A stretch of DNA of 64,000 nt from Mycolicibacterium chlorophenolicum (GCF_001044235.1 NZ_JYNL01000023.1:169662-233661); one strand, 5' to 3'; shown: positions 35,396 to 45,348, counted from the stretch's first letter. Notes: generated by a model not told the origin, from the letters alone. Numbers and translations are program-made.

Positions 35396-35878
35396 ATGGA
35401 ACTTCTCGAGCCCGCGCACCCTCCGAGCCGGAAAGCGCCGGCGGTGTGGGCCCTCGGGGCGGCCGTCCCGTGGGCGGTGGCGGCCGTGGCGCAGATCGTG
35501 TGGGTGATCGTCGATGCCCGATTGCTGTGGCTGCACGCGGTGCTGGCCGCGGGCACCGTCGCCGGCATCGTGGTCTCGGTGGTCGTGGCGCCGCTGTGGC
35601 GCTACCGGGTGCACCGGTGGGATCTGGACTCCACGGCCGTCTACGTCAGGTCCGGGTGGTGGGTGCAGGAGCGGCGGATCGCACCGATCTCGCGGGTGCA
35701 GACCGTCGACTCGTACCGCGGACCACTCGACCGGCTGTTCGGGCTGTCCAACGTGACCGTGACGACGGCGTCGTCGGCCGGTGCGGTGCGCATCGTCGCG
35801 CTGGACGCCGACGTCGCCGACCAGGTGGTGGAGCGGTTGACGGACATCGCCGCGCTCGGCTCCGAGGATGCGACGTGA
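35396..35878 (+). CDS. PH-domain (bPH2/YdbS-like) membrane protein, small partner
   Basis: This is a 160-residue protein with two membrane helices (about 17-37 and 46-66) followed by a bacterial PH-like domain: WDLDSTAVYVRSGWWVQERRIAPISRVQTVDSYRGPLDRLFGLSNVTVTT, quoted in pieces here as VYVRSGWWVQERRIAP and RVQTVDSYRGPLDR. Such YdbS/YdbT pairs occur in many Gram-positive bacteria; a role in resisting membrane-active compounds has been reported for the Bacillus pair. Its stop overlaps the next start by 4 nt. Confidence 0.87.
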   Translation: MELLEPAHPPSRKAPAVWALGAAVPWAVAAVAQIVWVIVDARLLWLHAVLAAGTVAGIVVSVVVAPLWRYRVHRWDLDSTAVYVRSGWWVQERRIAPISRVQTVDSYRGPLDRLFGLSNVTVTTASSAGAVRIVALDADVADQVVERLTDIAALGSEDAT

Positions 35879-37347
35879 CCGGCCCGGCCGGCGACGGCTG
35901 GTTGAGGCTGAGTCCGCGCATGCTGCTGGTGCATCCGGTGCACGAAGTTCTTCGCCAGCTGCCGGTGCTGATCGGGTCGCTGGTGCTCGGGTCGACCACG
36001 GGCAACCCGTTCTGGACGCTGGCCGGTGTCGGTCTGGTGGTCGGATACGGCATCGCCCGGTGGTTCACGACGTCCTACCGCATCGACGCCGACGAGGTCC
36101 GGCTGCGCACCGGCGTGCTGCGGCGCTCCGTGCTCACCCTGCCGCGCAGCCGGATTCGTTCGGTGTCCACTGACGCGCGCCTGCTGCACCGGCTCCTCGG
36201 CCTCGCCGTGCTCGAGGTCGGCACCGGACAGCAGGCCGGTGGTGACACGGTGTTCGCGCTGGATGCCGTGCCCGCTCAGGACGTGTCACGCCTGCGCGCC
36301 CTTCTGCTCGCGGACTCTCTGGCGCCGCTCGCGGGCGGCCCCGCAACGGGTCCGCCCGGGCAGGTGCTGGCGCGGTGGCACCCGTCCTGGCTGCGTTACA
36401 GCCCGCTTTCCGTCACCGGACTGGCGATGATCGCCGCCGCGTTCGGCGTTGTCGCGCAGACGGGAGTGCTTGCTGCGCTGCGTGACTCGCGGGTGGCGCG
36501 GTTCGGTGAGGGTGCTGCGCTCGTGCTGGGCGCGATCGGCACGGCGGTGACCGCCGGGCTGGTGGTGCTGATCGCCGCGGTGGTGGTGTCGGTGACTCGG
36601 TCACTGCTGACGTACGCGAACCTGGAACTGCGCCGCGACGGGGACGTTCTGCATCTGTCGCACGGCCTGCTGCGCGTGCGGGAGCACACCTTCGACATGC
36701 GCAGGCTGCGCGGCGGCACGGTCCGGGAACCGGTGCTGGTGCGACTGTTCGGTGGTGCGCGGCTCGATGCCGTCATGACAGGTGTCGGCGGCGGGGGCGA
36801 GGCGTCCCAACTGCTGCCGCCGTGCCCGCGGGCCACCGCCGAGGCCGTCCTCGCCCGGCTGATCGACCAGTCCGATGCGGTGAGCGGCCCGCTCACCGCG
36901 CACGGGCCGGCGGCGACGCGGCGGCGCTGGTCGAGGGCGATGGCGCTGCCCGCGGTCCTGGCGGCGGCGCTGTCGGTGACCGCGCTGACATCCGGGGTGC
37001 CGTCGTGGGTGTGGCCGGTACTCGCGGTCGTGACGGTCGGCGGCGGGTTGCTCGCCACTGACCGGTCGCGCTCCCTCGGGCACCGGGTCGGCGACGGCTG
37101 GCTGGTGACGCGGGCGGGCAGCGTCACGCGGCACCGCCACTGTGTGGCGGCGGCGGGCATCGTGGCGTGGACCGTTCGTCAGACCGTCATGCAACGCCGC
37201 GCGGGAGTGGCCACCCTGGTCGCCGCGACGGCGGCCGGCGTCAAGCGCTATGAGCTCCTCGACGTGCCCGCCGACACCGCGTGGTCGATCGCGGCGACGG
37301 CGTCGCCGTGGCTGACCTCGTCCGATTGGGCCCGCGCCGCGGGCTGA
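35875..37347 (+). CDS. PH-domain (bPH2/YdbT-like) membrane protein, large partner
   Basis: This is a 490-residue protein (GTG 35875, GTGA overlap). It holds two or three bPH2 modules separated by paired membrane helices: ADEVRLRTGVLRRSVLTLPRSRIRSV (near 75-100; core LRTGVLRRSVLTLPRSRI), LELRRDGDVLHLSHGLLRVREHTFDMRRLRG (near 245-275) and a weaker third unit near the end (GDGWLVTRAGSVTRHRH). This is the YdbT layout. Both proteins are predicted to form one membrane complex. Function in mycobacteria is unknown. Confidence 0.87.
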   Translation: MTGPAGDGWLRLSPRMLLVHPVHEVLRQLPVLIGSLVLGSTTGNPFWTLAGVGLVVGYGIARWFTTSYRIDADEVRLRTGVLRRSVLTLPRSRIRSVSTDARLLHRLLGLAVLEVGTGQQAGGDTVFALDAVPAQDVSRLRALLLADSLAPLAGGPATGPPGQVLARWHPSWLRYSPLSVTGLAMIAAAFGVVAQTGVLAALRDSRVARFGEGAALVLGAIGTAVTAGLVVLIAAVVVSVTRSLLTYANLELRRDGDVLHLSHGLLRVREHTFDMRRLRGGTVREPVLVRLFGGARLDAVMTGVGGGGEASQLLPPCPRATAEAVLARLIDQSDAVSGPLTAHGPAATRRRWSRAMALPAVLAAALSVTALTSGVPSWVWPVLAVVTVGGGLLATDRSRSLGHRVGDGWLVTRAGSVTRHRHCVAAAGIVAWTVRQTVMQRRAGVATLVAATAAGVKRYELLDVPADTAWSIAATASPWLTSSDWARAAG

Positions 37348-37398
37348 GAACCGCCGGGCCCGAGTTGCGCTGCATCGGCGGCCGTTTACTGTCGCACC

Positions 37399-38214
37399 AT
37401 GGCGATCGGTGGAGTGCTCTTCGACATCGATGGCGTCCTGGTGACCTCGTGGCAGCCGATCCCGGGCGCGGCCGACACCTTGCGCACGCTCGCGGAGAAC
37501 CAGGTGGCGTGCGCCTACCTGACCAACACGACCACCCGCACCCGGGTGCAGATCGCCGAACTGCTGACCGAGGCGGGCATGGCGGTGCGCGCCGACGAGG
37601 TGATCACCGCCGCGGTGCTGACCGCCGACTACGTCCGCGATCGCTACCCCGACGCGCGGTGCTTCCTGGTCAACAGCGGGCAGATCGGCGAGGACATGCC
37701 CGGCCTCGATCTCGTGTACTCGACGGAGTTCACCGGTCCGCGGGCACCCGAGGCGCCGGACGTCGTGCTGCTCGGCGGCGCCGGACCCGAGTACACCCAC
37801 CTGACGCTGTCCTGGGTGTACGACTGGATGGCCCAGGGGGTCCCGGTGGTCGCCATGCACCGCAGCACCGCGTGGACCACGACCGACGGGCTGCGGGTGG
37901 ACACCGGCATGTACCTGATCGGTATGGAGGAGACCTCCGGACGCAAGGCCACCGCGGTGGGCAAGCCGGCGCCCGAGGGCTTCCTGTCCGCCGCGAGCCG
38001 GCTCGGCGTCGACCCCGACGAGATGTACATGATCGGCGACGATCTGAACAACGATGTCCTCGCCGCCCAGGTGGTGGGGATGACCGGCGTGCTGGTGCGC
38101 ACCGGCAAGTTCCGACAGGACACGCTGGACCGTTGGGCTGCAGACGAATTCGCGATGCAACCCAACCACGTCATCGACTCGGTGGCCGACCTGCCGGCGC
38201 TGCTCGGCCTGTAG
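37399..38214 (+). CDS. HAD-superfamily (NagD/LHPP-like, subfamily IIA) phosphatase
   Basis: This is a 271-residue hydrolase that probably dephosphorylates a small metabolite. The nucleophile motif is LFDIDGVLV (Asp at about 9 and 11), motif II is YLTNTTTRTR (Thr/Asn), motif III includes the Lys in TAVGKPAPEGF, and motif IV is MIGDDLNND. The large C2B cap between motifs II and III marks subclass IIA. ATG 37399 begins MAIGGVLFDIDG. The gene stands 51 nt after the PH pair. Substrate unknown. Confidence 0.9.
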   Translation: MAIGGVLFDIDGVLVTSWQPIPGAADTLRTLAENQVACAYLTNTTTRTRVQIAELLTEAGMAVRADEVITAAVLTADYVRDRYPDARCFLVNSGQIGEDMPGLDLVYSTEFTGPRAPEAPDVVLLGGAGPEYTHLTLSWVYDWMAQGVPVVAMHRSTAWTTTDGLRVDTGMYLIGMEETSGRKATAVGKPAPEGFLSAASRLGVDPDEMYMIGDDLNNDVLAAQVVGMTGVLVRTGKFRQDTLDRWAADEFAMQPNHVIDSVADLPALLGL

Positions 38215-38249
38215 CGATGAATTCCCGGGCCCCGCGGAGTCGGACCTGC

Positions 38250-38735
38250 ATGACCGAAACACTCATCGTCACCACCGTTGTCGACGTCGAACCTGCCGCG
38301 GTGTTCGCGGTGCTGGCCGACCCCGCGAACCATGCCGCCATCGACGGGACCGGGTGGGTGCGCGAATCCCTCGACGGGGAACCGCTCACCGCGGAGGGAC
38401 AGATCTTCCGGATCGCGATGTACCACGACAACCACCCCGACGGGCGCTACGAGATGGCCAACAAGGTGATCGCCTACGAACCGGACCGGACCATCGCCTG
38501 GGAGCCCGGACAGGAGGGCGAGGACGGCCGGCTCGAATTCGGTGGCTGGACATGGCGATACGACCTCGACGCCACCGGTCCCGGACAGACCCGTGTCGTG
38601 CTCACCTACGACTGGTCGGGCGTTCCCGGGGAGTTGCGACAGCACATCGCCTTCCCGCCGTTCCCCACCAGCCACCTGGAGAACTCGTTGGCGAATCTGG
38701 CGAAGCTGGCCTCAGGCCGTCAGTTCGCGCTGTAG
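38250..38735 (+). CDS. SRPBCC/START-like (polyketide cyclase-dehydratase fold) protein
   Basis: This is a 161-residue protein of the SRPBCC fold: it opens with TTVVDVEPAAVFAVLADPANHAAIDG, contains a mid strand pair RIAMYHDNHPDGRYEMANKVIAYEPDRTIAWE and ends with the long C-terminal helix SHLENSLANLAKLA. Such proteins bind hydrophobic ligands. ATG 38250 (MTET) was preferred to ATG 38217, which would add 11 unrelated residues. Its last 24 bp overlap the end of the convergent helicase gene. Role unknown. Confidence 0.82.
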   Translation: MTETLIVTTVVDVEPAAVFAVLADPANHAAIDGTGWVRESLDGEPLTAEGQIFRIAMYHDNHPDGRYEMANKVIAYEPDRTIAWEPGQEGEDGRLEFGGWTWRYDLDATGPGQTRVVLTYDWSGVPGELRQHIAFPPFPTSHLENSLANLAKLASGRQFAL

Positions 38736-40412
38736 CACCCGGACCGCCTCGATGCGCTCCGCCAGTTGTTCGCGGGTGGCCGCGGCGACGGGCGGGCCCC
38801 CGCACCGCCGGCGCAGTTCGTTGTGGATCCAGCCGTGCGGCCTGCCGGTGCGGTGGTGCGCCAGCGAGACCAGCGTGTTGAGCTCGCGGCGCAACTCCCG
38901 CAACTGCCCGTGGGTGGTCGTCGGCACCACCGCGCCCGACTCCGTGCGCTTCTGCAACTGCTCATCCTGCCTGCGGCGCAACAGGTCTCGCATCGAGTTG
39001 GCATCGAGCAGGCCCGGGATACCGAGGTAGTCGGCCTCCTCGTCGCTGCCGGCAGGTGTCGCGGTCCCGAACGAGGCGCCGTCGAAGATCACCTGATCGA
39101 GTTCGGCGTCGGCGCCGAGATATTCGATCTTGCCTTCGCCGTCGTCGGGCTCGTCACGCTTCTGCTCGGCCAGTTCAGCGTCGAGCGGGTCGTCGAGCGT
39201 CTCGCGGTGCGGCTTGCCGAGCACGTGGTTGCGCTGCGCCTCCATCTCCGAGGCGAGCATCAGCAGATTGGGCACCGAGGGCAGGAAGATGCTCGCGGTC
39301 TCACCGGGCCGGCGGGACCGCACGAAGCGGCCGATCGCCTGCGCGAAGAACAGCGGCGTGGACGCGCTGGTCGCGTAGACGCCGACCGCCAACCGCGGCA
39401 CGTCGACCCCTTCGGAGACCATGCGCACCGCCACCAGCCATCGCGACGTGCCGGCGGAGAACTGCGAGATCCGGTCCGATGCGCCCTTGTCGTCGGAGAG
39501 CACCACCGTGGGCGCCTCGCCGGTGATCGTGGTCAGCAGGTCGGCGTAGGCGCGGGCCGCCGTCTGGTCCGAGGCGATGATCATGCCGCCGGCGTCGGGC
39601 ACGTGCTGGCGCAGGCCGCGCAGCCGGGTGTCGGCGGCGGCGATCACCGCGGGCATCCACTGTCCCGCCGGGTTGAGCGCGGTCTTCCACGCCCGCGCGG
39701 TCTGCTCAGCGGTCAGCGGCTCCCCGAGGCGCGCGGCATGCTCCTCGCCCGCGCTGTCGCGCCAACGGGCCTCACCGGAGTACGCCATGAACATCACGGG
39801 CCGCACCACGCCGTCGGCCAGCGCGTCGGAGTAGCCGTAGGTGTGGTCGGCCTTCGAACGCATCAGGCCTTCGTGGTCGGGCTCGTAGGTGACGAACGGG
39901 ATCGCGCTGTCGTCACTGCGGAACGGTGTCCCGGTCAGCGCGAGGCGTCGCGTGGCATCGTCGAATGCCTCCCGGATCGCGTCGCCCCAACTCTTGGCGT
40001 CGCCGCCGTGATGGATCTCGTCGAACACGACGAGCGTCTTGCGGTTCTCGGTGCGCACCCGGTGCCGGGACGGGTGGCTGGCCACCTGGGCATAGGTGAC
40101 GACGACGCCGTGGTACTCCGAGGAGGTCTGGGAGTTCGAGTTGGAGAACTTCGGGTCCAGCGCGATGCCCTGCCGCGCGGCCGCCTGCGCCCACTGGATC
40201 TTGAGGTGCTCGGTGGGCACGACGATCGTGACGGCCTCGACGGTGCGCTGCGCCAGCAGCTCGGCGACGATGCGCAGAGCGAAGGTGGTCTTGCCCGAGC
40301 CAGGCGTGGCGACGGCGAGAAAGTCGCGCGGCTGGGCGGACAGGTATTTCACCAGCGCCCGTCGCTGCCAGCCTCGAAGCGTCTGGGAGCTGGGCGCTGC
40401 TTCAGCCCGCAC
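38712..40412 (-). CDS. superfamily 2 DEAD/DEAH-type helicase
   Basis: This is a 566-residue SF2 helicase. Motif I is ATPGSGKTTFAL (about 34-45), motif Ia IVVPTEHLKIQW, motif II VVFDEIHHGGD (DEIH in place of DEAH), motif III LALTGTPFRSD, and the second RecA domain shows VRMVSEGVDVPRL (motif V) and FFAQAIGRFVRSRRPGE (motif VI). A C-terminal region of ~160 residues is charged and helical. This type is widespread in actinobacteria; it is related to type III restriction/UvsW-like helicases but has no nuclease or methylase partner here, so a repair or RNA/DNA remodelling role is more likely than restriction. Confidence 0.9.
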   Translation of the reverse strand: MRAEAAPSSQTLRGWQRRALVKYLSAQPRDFLAVATPGSGKTTFALRIVAELLAQRTVEAVTIVVPTEHLKIQWAQAAARQGIALDPKFSNSNSQTSSEYHGVVVTYAQVASHPSRHRVRTENRKTLVVFDEIHHGGDAKSWGDAIREAFDDATRRLALTGTPFRSDDSAIPFVTYEPDHEGLMRSKADHTYGYSDALADGVVRPVMFMAYSGEARWRDSAGEEHAARLGEPLTAEQTARAWKTALNPAGQWMPAVIAAADTRLRGLRQHVPDAGGMIIASDQTAARAYADLLTTITGEAPTVVLSDDKGASDRISQFSAGTSRWLVAVRMVSEGVDVPRLAVGVYATSASTPLFFAQAIGRFVRSRRPGETASIFLPSVPNLLMLASEMEAQRNHVLGKPHRETLDDPLDAELAEQKRDEPDDGEGKIEYLGADAELDQVIFDGASFGTATPAGSDEEADYLGIPGLLDANSMRDLLRRRQDEQLQKRTESGAVVPTTTHGQLRELRRELNTLVSLAHHRTGRPHGWIHNELRRRCGGPPVAAATREQLAERIEAVRVLQRELTA

Positions 40413-40530
40413 CCATGACTCCCCTCAGGCTGAATTGCCGTCTGCGACAGCGTGACCGAATCGCAGTCTAGGGCAGGCCCTTCCGTGGCCGCATCTTCGC
40501 GGCGTGTCCGCGGGTCGGCGTGTCTGTCGG

Positions 40531-41040
40531 CTACTCGACGAAGTGGTTGTCGTTCTTGACGAACCACTCGCGGCGTTCGTCGTCGGTGAGCTCGCCGAGC
40601 TGGGCCAATCCCTCGAAGTAGTGCTCGCGCGGCGCGCCCGGGGCGAACAGCATCAGCATCGTCGCGGCCTCGTCGGCCTCGTTGCGGAAGCCGTGGATGC
40701 CGCCCGGCGGCACGTACAGGAAGTCTCCCGGTCGGCCGTCGGCCCACTCGGTGCCGTTGTACAGCGACACCGTGCCCGACAGCAGGTAGAACGCCTCGGA
40801 CATGCCGCGATGGAAGTGCGGACCGGGACCGCCGCCCCGCGGCGCGATCCGCACGCGGTACAGGCCGTAGTCGCCGTTCGTCGCGTCCTGGCCGGCCAGG
40901 TAGTGGTACTGCACGACACCGAACGAGTCGTAGTCGGGCGGCTCGTCACCGCGCTTGAGCCGGGCGCTCACCTCGGGCTGGTCGGCGGTGTAGCGCGGCG
41001 GGGGATAGGGCGGTACCTGCCTGACATCCCACAACGACAC
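40531..41040 (-). CDS. cupin-domain protein
   Basis: This is a 169-residue protein with a single double-stranded beta-helix. The two cupin motifs are GPHFHRGMSEAFYLLSGTVSLY (metal His-His...Glu, about 73-95; core PHFHRGMSEAFYLLSG) and PGDFLYVPPGGIHGFRNE (about 104-121, second His). A metal site is therefore likely. It could be a dioxygenase or a sugar-binding/isomerising protein; nothing in the neighbourhood decides. It starts 55 bp from the divergent PE-PPE-like gene. Confidence 0.88.
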   Translation of the reverse strand: MSLWDVRQVPPYPPPRYTADQPEVSARLKRGDEPPDYDSFGVVQYHYLAGQDATNGDYGLYRVRIAPRGGGPGPHFHRGMSEAFYLLSGTVSLYNGTEWADGRPGDFLYVPPGGIHGFRNEADEAATMLMLFAPGAPREHYFEGLAQLGELTDDERREWFVKNDNHFVE

Positions 41041-41095
41041 ATTTCGCAGGATAACGAGCTCTCAACGGGGCCGGGCGTGCCACGCTGACCGTGGA

Positions 41096-42337
41096 ATGGC
41101 CGGAGCACGTAGGACTTTTGTCGCGGTCACCGCCGTGGCGGCGGTGCTGCTGGTCGGTGGCGCCGTCGGCAGGCCGGTCAGTGCCGCCGACGAGGCGGTC
41201 CTGATCCCGGGAGCCACGCTCTTCAAGAGGATCGACCCGTTCTACCCGATCATCGCCAGGAGCTATCCGAAGATCGGCATCCACCTGCACGACGATGACG
41301 ACCCGGTGGTCGTCGACTACTCGCAGAATCCGTTCGCCACCGACCGCGCACTGGCGCAGGGGGTCGAGCGGGCCGGCGCAGCCGTGCGCGCGGCCGACGG
41401 TCCGGTCATCGTGATCGGCGAATCGATGGGCAGCATGGTCGCCGCGCGGCTGGCCGCCGAGCTGGCCGCCGGGACGGACCCGCCCGCGCCGAGTGACGTC
41501 AGGTTCGTGCTCATCGCGTCCCCGGAGGCCGGTGTCGCGAAGTGGTTCCGGGAGGGCGCCCGCATCCCGTTGGTGAAATACACGGACCGTCGCATTCCGG
41601 TGACGCCGTATCCGACCGCGGTGGTGACGGGTGAATACGACCCGTGGGCCGATCCGCCCGATCGCCCGTGGAACCTCGTCGCCGACGCCAATGCGCTGAT
41701 GGGAATGATCTACGTCCACGGCCCGCCCAGCTGGGACGTGAACCTGTCGGACATTCCACCCGAGAACACCACCGTCGACGGCACGGTCACCACCTACTTC
41801 GTGCCGACCGAGCACCTGCCGCTGACCCGGCCGCTACGCGACCTCGGCGTGCCCGACCGGCTCGTGGACGCGGCCGACGAGATCCTTCGTCCGCTCGTCG
41901 ACGCCGGCTACCGCCGCCACGATCAGCCCGGCGACCGTCGTCCGTACCTGTCGGACGGCAGGATTCGCCGTGCCCCCCGGATCCCCGACGTCACGACAGC
42001 GGGTACGCGACCCCCGTCAGCTCCTCCGACACCGTCCACAACCGACGCTGCAGCGCCTCGTCGTGGGACTGCCGACTCGACGAGACCACCTTCGGGTAGC
42101 CGCGTAGCTCGAAAGGTCCCGACGGACCGTAGTACTGACCGCCCTGGGCGGAAGGATCGGTGGCGGCTCGCAGGGTCGGCAGGGCTCCCATCGCCGCACT
42201 CTGCGACACCGCCCGGAACACAGGATTCAGCAGCGGCAGGTGTCGGCCGAGTTCGGTATTCGACCCGCCCGGATGTGCCGCGAGCGCGGCCGTCGACGAG
42301 CGGGCGCCGCTCAGTCGCCGCTGCAGCTCATAGGTGA
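41096..42337 (+). CDS. exported PE-PPE-domain-like hydrolase with long antisense-overlapping tail
   Basis: This is a 413-residue frame from ATG 41096. Residues 1-31 are a signal peptide (ending SAADEA). The hydrolase domain (about 35-280) resembles PE-PPE: LIPGATLFKRIDPFYP, the nucleophile elbow VIGESMGSM (Ser at about 110), GEYDPWADPPDRPWNLVADANALMGMIYVH (in part, GEYDPWADPP) and the late EHLPLTRPLR with the probable catalytic His. The last ~115 residues, from about 300, are Pro/Arg/Ser-rich, without structure, and lie opposite the entire 3' third of the SDR gene at 41991-42893. Most likely the functional end is near 41990 and the rest is read-through of a lost stop. Confidence 0.75.
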   Translation: MAGARRTFVAVTAVAAVLLVGGAVGRPVSAADEAVLIPGATLFKRIDPFYPIIARSYPKIGIHLHDDDDPVVVDYSQNPFATDRALAQGVERAGAAVRAADGPVIVIGESMGSMVAARLAAELAAGTDPPAPSDVRFVLIASPEAGVAKWFREGARIPLVKYTDRRIPVTPYPTAVVTGEYDPWADPPDRPWNLVADANALMGMIYVHGPPSWDVNLSDIPPENTTVDGTVTTYFVPTEHLPLTRPLRDLGVPDRLVDAADEILRPLVDAGYRRHDQPGDRRPYLSDGRIRRAPRIPDVTTAGTRPPSAPPTPSTTDAAAPRRGTADSTRPPSGSRVARKVPTDRSTDRPGRKDRWRLAGSAGLPSPHSATPPGTQDSAAAGVGRVRYSTRPDVPRARPSTSGRRSVAAAAHR

Positions 42338-42893
42338 ACAGCAGGTTGGCGAGCTTGGACTGGCCGTAGGCGACGACGCGGTTGTAGTTGCGCTCGAGCT
42401 GCAGGTCGTCGAAGTGGATGCCGGCCCGGATGCGGTGCCCGACGCTGCTGACGGTGACGATGCGACCGGCCGGGGCGGCCGTCACCCGGTCCAGGAGCAG
42501 CCCTGTGAGGGCGAAGTGGCCGAGGTGGTTCGTGCCGAACTGCAGCTCGAAGCCCTCCGCGGTCTGCTGGCGCGGCGTGTACATCACGCCGGCGTTGTTG
42601 ATGAGCAGGTCGATGGTGGGGTGGTCGCTCGCGAGCTGGTCGGCCGCGGCGCGCACCGAGGCCAGCGAGCTGAGGTCGAGCTCCTGGAGTTCGACGGTCG
42701 CCTCGGGCGCCGTCTGCTGGATGTGACGGACTGCCTCCTTGCCCTTGTCGAGGTTGCGCACCGCCAGTACGACGCGCGCGCCCTTGGCGGCCAGTGCGGC
42801 CGCGGTCTCGTAGCCGAGCCCGGTGTTGGCGCCGGTGACCACCGCGGTGCGTCCGGTCTGATCGGGAATGTCGGTCGTGGTCCAGTTCGTCAT
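41991..42893 (-). CDS. short-chain dehydrogenase/reductase, paralogue of the 34457 gene
   Basis: This is a 300-residue SDR with TGANTGLGYETA, LINNAGVMYTP, FGTNHLGHFALTGLLLDR and catalytic YGQSKLAN. It is aligned end to end with the Rv0439c-like SDR at 34457 and opens with nearly the same phrase (TTDIPDQTGRTAVVTGAN), so it is a paralogue. The ATG lies beside a two-part inverted repeat, and a TetR gene is divergent, so it is very probably the TetR target. Substrate is unknown, but lipophilic alcohols or ketones are usual for this subfamily. Confidence 0.92.
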   Translation of the reverse strand: MTNWTTTDIPDQTGRTAVVTGANTGLGYETAAALAAKGARVVLAVRNLDKGKEAVRHIQQTAPEATVELQELDLSSLASVRAAADQLASDHPTIDLLINNAGVMYTPRQQTAEGFELQFGTNHLGHFALTGLLLDRVTAAPAGRIVTVSSVGHRIRAGIHFDDLQLERNYNRVVAYGQSKLANLLFTYELQRRLSGARSSTAALAAHPGGSNTELGRHLPLLNPVFRAVSQSAAMGALPTLRAATDPSAQGGQYYGPSGPFELRGYPKVVSSSRQSHDEALQRRLWTVSEELTGVAYPLS

Positions 42894-42919
42894 CAGGGTC
42901 TCCTAGAATGCAGTGAAAC

Positions 42920-42965
42920 GGGGCGTTCGCTCCGGTTGTCGATCACTATACGGAACGTACGCCCC
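42920..42965. promoter_or_regulatory. probable TetR operator in the SDR/TetR divergent promoter
   Basis: GGGGCGTTCGCTCCG (42920-42934) and CGGAACGTACGCCCC (42951-42965) form an inverted repeat matching at 13 of 15 positions around a 16-nt AT-richer centre containing TCACTATA. It lies in the 98-bp gap between the divergent SDR and TetR genes. Each half is also internally palindrome-like (GCGTTCGC; GTAC), so two regulator dimers could bind. The layout is the classic one for an autoregulated TetR repressor controlling its neighbour. Confidence 0.8.
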
Positions 42966-42991
42966 GCTTATCTATTCCTGGAGATGTCGCG

Positions 42992-43546
42992 ATGACCCGG
43001 CCACTGCGCGCAGACGCCGCGCGCAACCGCGCCCGCGTGCTCGAGGTCGCCTACGACACGTTCGCCGCGGACGGACTCGCGGTGCCGATCGACGAGATCG
43101 CCCGGCGCGCGGGCGTCGGCGCCGGCACCGTCTACCGCCACTTCCCGACCAAGGAAGATCTGTTCCGCGCCGTCGTCGAGGACCGCATCCACGGCATCGT
43201 CGCCTCGGGTCGGGCCCTGCTCGACGACGCCGCACCCGGAGAGGCGCTGTTCAGCTTCCTGCGGTCCATGGTGCTGCAGTGGGGGGCGACCGACCGCGGG
43301 CTCAGCGAGGCGCTCGCCGGGGTGGGCATCGATGTGAACGCCGCGATTCCCGAGGCCGAGAGCGACTTCCTGGACATGCTCGGCGCGCTGTTGCGCGCCG
43401 CCCAGGACGCCGGAACAGTGCGCCGCGACGTCGACGTCGCCGACGTCAAGGCGCTGCTGGTCGGGTTGCAGGCGATGCAGGGCTACAACGACGCCGCCGC
43501 GGGACGGCTCATCGACGTCGTGCTCGACGGCCTACGCGCTGGGTGA
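42992..43546 (+). CDS. TetR-family transcriptional regulator
   Basis: This is a 184-residue regulator. The N-terminal helix-turn-helix spans about residues 10-55: ARVLEVAYDTFAADGLAVPIDEIARRAGVGAGTVYRHFPTKEDLFRAVVE, recognisable by IDEIARRAGVGAGTVYRHFP. The rest is an all-helical ligand-binding domain with no recognised effector. GGAG lies upstream of ATG 42992. It is divergent from an SDR and next to an inverted-repeat operator. It ends only 5 nt before the first groEL2 CIRCE element. Confidence 0.93.
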   Translation: MTRPLRADAARNRARVLEVAYDTFAADGLAVPIDEIARRAGVGAGTVYRHFPTKEDLFRAVVEDRIHGIVASGRALLDDAAPGEALFSFLRSMVLQWGATDRGLSEALAGVGIDVNAAIPEAESDFLDMLGALLRAAQDAGTVRRDVDVADVKALLVGLQAMQGYNDAAAGRLIDVVLDGLRAG

Positions 43547-43551
43547 ACAGC

Positions 43552-43578
43552 CTTGCACTCACCCAGGTCGAGTGCTAA
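43552..43578. promoter_or_regulatory. CIRCE element 1 (HrcA operator)
   Basis: The arms CTTGCACTC and GAGTGCTAA are separated by 9 nt, matching the CIRCE consensus TTAGCACTC-N9-GAGTGCTAA with only two differences in the left arm. A TTGCAC -35-like box (43553) and a TAAGAA -10-like box (43576) with a 17-nt spacer are embedded in it, so HrcA bound here should block the groEL2 promoter directly. Confidence 0.93.
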
Positions 43579-43586
43579 GAATGCAG

Positions 43587-43613
43587 TTGGCACTCGCGAC
43601 CGGCGAGTGCTAG
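43587..43613. promoter_or_regulatory. CIRCE element 2 (HrcA operator)
   Basis: TTGGCACTC, a 9-nt spacer, and GAGTGCTAG form a second CIRCE copy 8 nt after the first, again differing from consensus at one position in each arm. It lies in the groEL2 leader or overlaps its transcription start, ~110 nt before the ATG. Two tandem copies suggest tight HrcA repression of this chaperonin gene. Confidence 0.93.
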
Positions 43614-43626
43614 GTCGGGTCGGTGA

Positions 43627-45348
<1,722 letters not shown>

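Noticed and set aside
38712-40412. Helicase as part of a restriction or phage-defence system
   Set aside because: No methylase, nuclease or other defence gene is adjacent; neighbours are an SRPBCC protein and a cupin.
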